From positions 1,772-57,661 of the forward strand of contig NZ_CAHOYM010000007.1 of the NCBI RefSeq assembly GCF_903679515.1: DNA of 55,890 nt, read 5' to 3'. The stretch's first letter is position 1. Every line of letters begins with the position of its first letter. A program made the position numbers and the translations under genes. This document shows, one piece after another, positions 55,139 through 55,890 of this stretch. Source of the DNA: Bartonella gabonensis. GTDB taxonomy: Bacteria > Pseudomonadota > Alphaproteobacteria > Rhizobiales > Rhizobiaceae. The notes beneath the pieces were generated by a model. That model worked only from the letters and a program-made list of their open reading frames with translations. It searched no databases and was not told where the DNA came from.

Positions 55139-55648
55139 TTATTTTAATGAAGCCAAATACATTTTCACCTTTGCGCAATATTTTGCTGAAATGGAATTCA
55201 TTTTTTTTGCAGCATGACCTGCATTATATTTAAGAATTGTACCACACGTACTTCCACCACTGAGTTTATAAGCCCGTGCCAAATAACGCATACCATATTC
55301 GAGATTAGTCGCAGGATCGTATAAATCTTTTACAGAACCACTAAAGCCCAACCCTCGTGCCGTAGAAGGTTTTATTTGCATCAAACCTATTTCACCCGCT
55401 GCTCCTTTTATGCTTGCCTTATAATTACTTTCAACTTTTACAACAGCATGTGCTAAATTAACGGGAACATTATGCTTAGTTGCAAGTTTCTCAATAAGAA
55501 ATTCATAAGGACGAGCAGGTGTTTTAGAAGCAACAATCACTGAGCCTTCTTTTGTTTCTGAAATATTTAAAGCACTATGAGATCTGCTTATATCAAATAC
55601 AAAAAATACAGCGCACGCTGTATTTAACAAGATTTTCCAAAATTGCAT
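55139..55648 (-). CDS. Small lytic transglycosylase (SLT domain)
   Basis: This exported murein-cleaving enzyme of the Slt/MltE type has 169 residues. A signal peptide precedes the catalytic domain (FWKILLNTACAVFFVFDISRSHSA). The SLT domain carries the catalytic Glu in VVKVESNYKASIKGAAGEIGLMQIKPSTARGLG, then YDPATNLEYGMRYLARAYKLSGG and ILKYNAG (usual AYNAG). The ATG at 55648 gives a proper signal peptide; codons upstream to 55801 are open but look non-coding. The Shine-Dalgarno is weak (AAGAGAAAG). It is compact, like VirB1-type transglycosylases, but no type IV secretion genes are nearby. It probably acts in wall remodelling. Confidence 0.88.
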   Translation of the reverse strand: MQFWKILLNTACAVFFVFDISRSHSALNISETKEGSVIVASKTPARPYEFLIEKLATKHNVPVNLAHAVVKVESNYKASIKGAAGEIGLMQIKPSTARGLGFSGSVKDLYDPATNLEYGMRYLARAYKLSGGSTCGTILKYNAGHAAKKMNSISAKYCAKVKMYLASLK

Positions 55649-55890
55649 TTTCTTTCTCTTCACAACATTCTCAAATTCTATCCACCAATAATTTGCAAAC
55701 GTATTGTACAAAAAAAGAAAGCAAAAGAACGGCTTGAAAAAGGTAATACTAAGACTATTTAAAGATAAGTTTCTATAGCAAAAGAAAATCTCTTTATGCA
55801 CAAATTATAGATTGCTCTATATCATAAAAATATCATAAAATAAAAAAATAAATAGACTATAGTTAAACTTATAGCATATTCAATAAAATG

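Overview
The window reads as a chromosomal segment of a small-genome, AT-rich alphaproteobacterium of the Rhizobiales, most likely Bartonella. This is inferred from the rhizobial order of the division and cell-wall cluster, a circularly permuted two-piece tmRNA with the tag ANDNYAEARLAA, an alphaproteobacterial SspB, a 590-residue FtsZ with a long linker, and several decaying genes next to intact core genes. No species is assigned.

Layout. (1) 1-3.6 kb, minus strand: ilvC, pdxJ and a short RecD-like helicase. (2) 4.2-7.7 kb, plus strand: an eroded three-gene cassette made of a broken 2-hydroxyacid dehydrogenase, an intact MFS transporter and a broken clavaminate-synthase-like (HxE) oxygenase. 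(3) 8.4-17.3 kb, minus strand: ilvB behind a probable attenuator, miaA, a DegP/HtrA protease, hflC-hflK, and folA-thyA. (4) 17.5-21 kb: a kgtP-type 2-oxoglutarate permease followed by a decayed second copy, each ending at a similar hairpin. (5) 21-23 kb: a DUF2853 gene, permuted ssrA, then sspB with two small genes (DUF4169 and a ribbon-helix-helix protein). (6) 23-29.6 kb: uvrD/pcrA, a hexapeptide acyltransferase, a Sco-type copper protein, prmA and an M24 aminopeptidase. (7) 29.8-54.4 kb, minus strand: the complete block rsmH-ftsL-ftsI-murE-murF-mraY-murD-ftsW-murG-murC-murB-ddl-ftsQ-ftsA-ftsZ-lpxC-bamD-recN-ligA, mostly overlapping or tightly spaced. (8) rnpB and a small lytic transglycosylase at the right end.

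How the genes work together. The 30-54 kb block carries lipid II synthesis (murB-F, murG, mraY, ddl), the divisome (ftsA/I/L/Q/W/Z), the committed step of lipid A synthesis (lpxC) and outer-membrane assembly (bamD). ssrA and sspB encode ribosome rescue and delivery of the tagged products to ClpXP. hflK/hflC and the DegP protease form an envelope quality-control group. folA and thyA form the dTMP/folate pair. ilvB and ilvC are two steps of branched-chain amino-acid synthesis.

Most notable observations: a leader frame rich in Val/Ile/Leu with tandem, mutually exclusive hairpins before ilvB; no regulatory subunit gene (ilvN/ilvH) next to ilvB or elsewhere in the window; the degraded oxygenase cassette with an intact transporter; the split tmRNA beside its proteolytic adaptor; and no mraZ at the head of the dcw cluster. 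I found no CRISPR array, IS element, prophage, rRNA or tRNA gene. I did not find an obviously new multi-gene system. The best candidates for something undescribed are the sspB-linked small genes and the ancestral oxygenase cassette.
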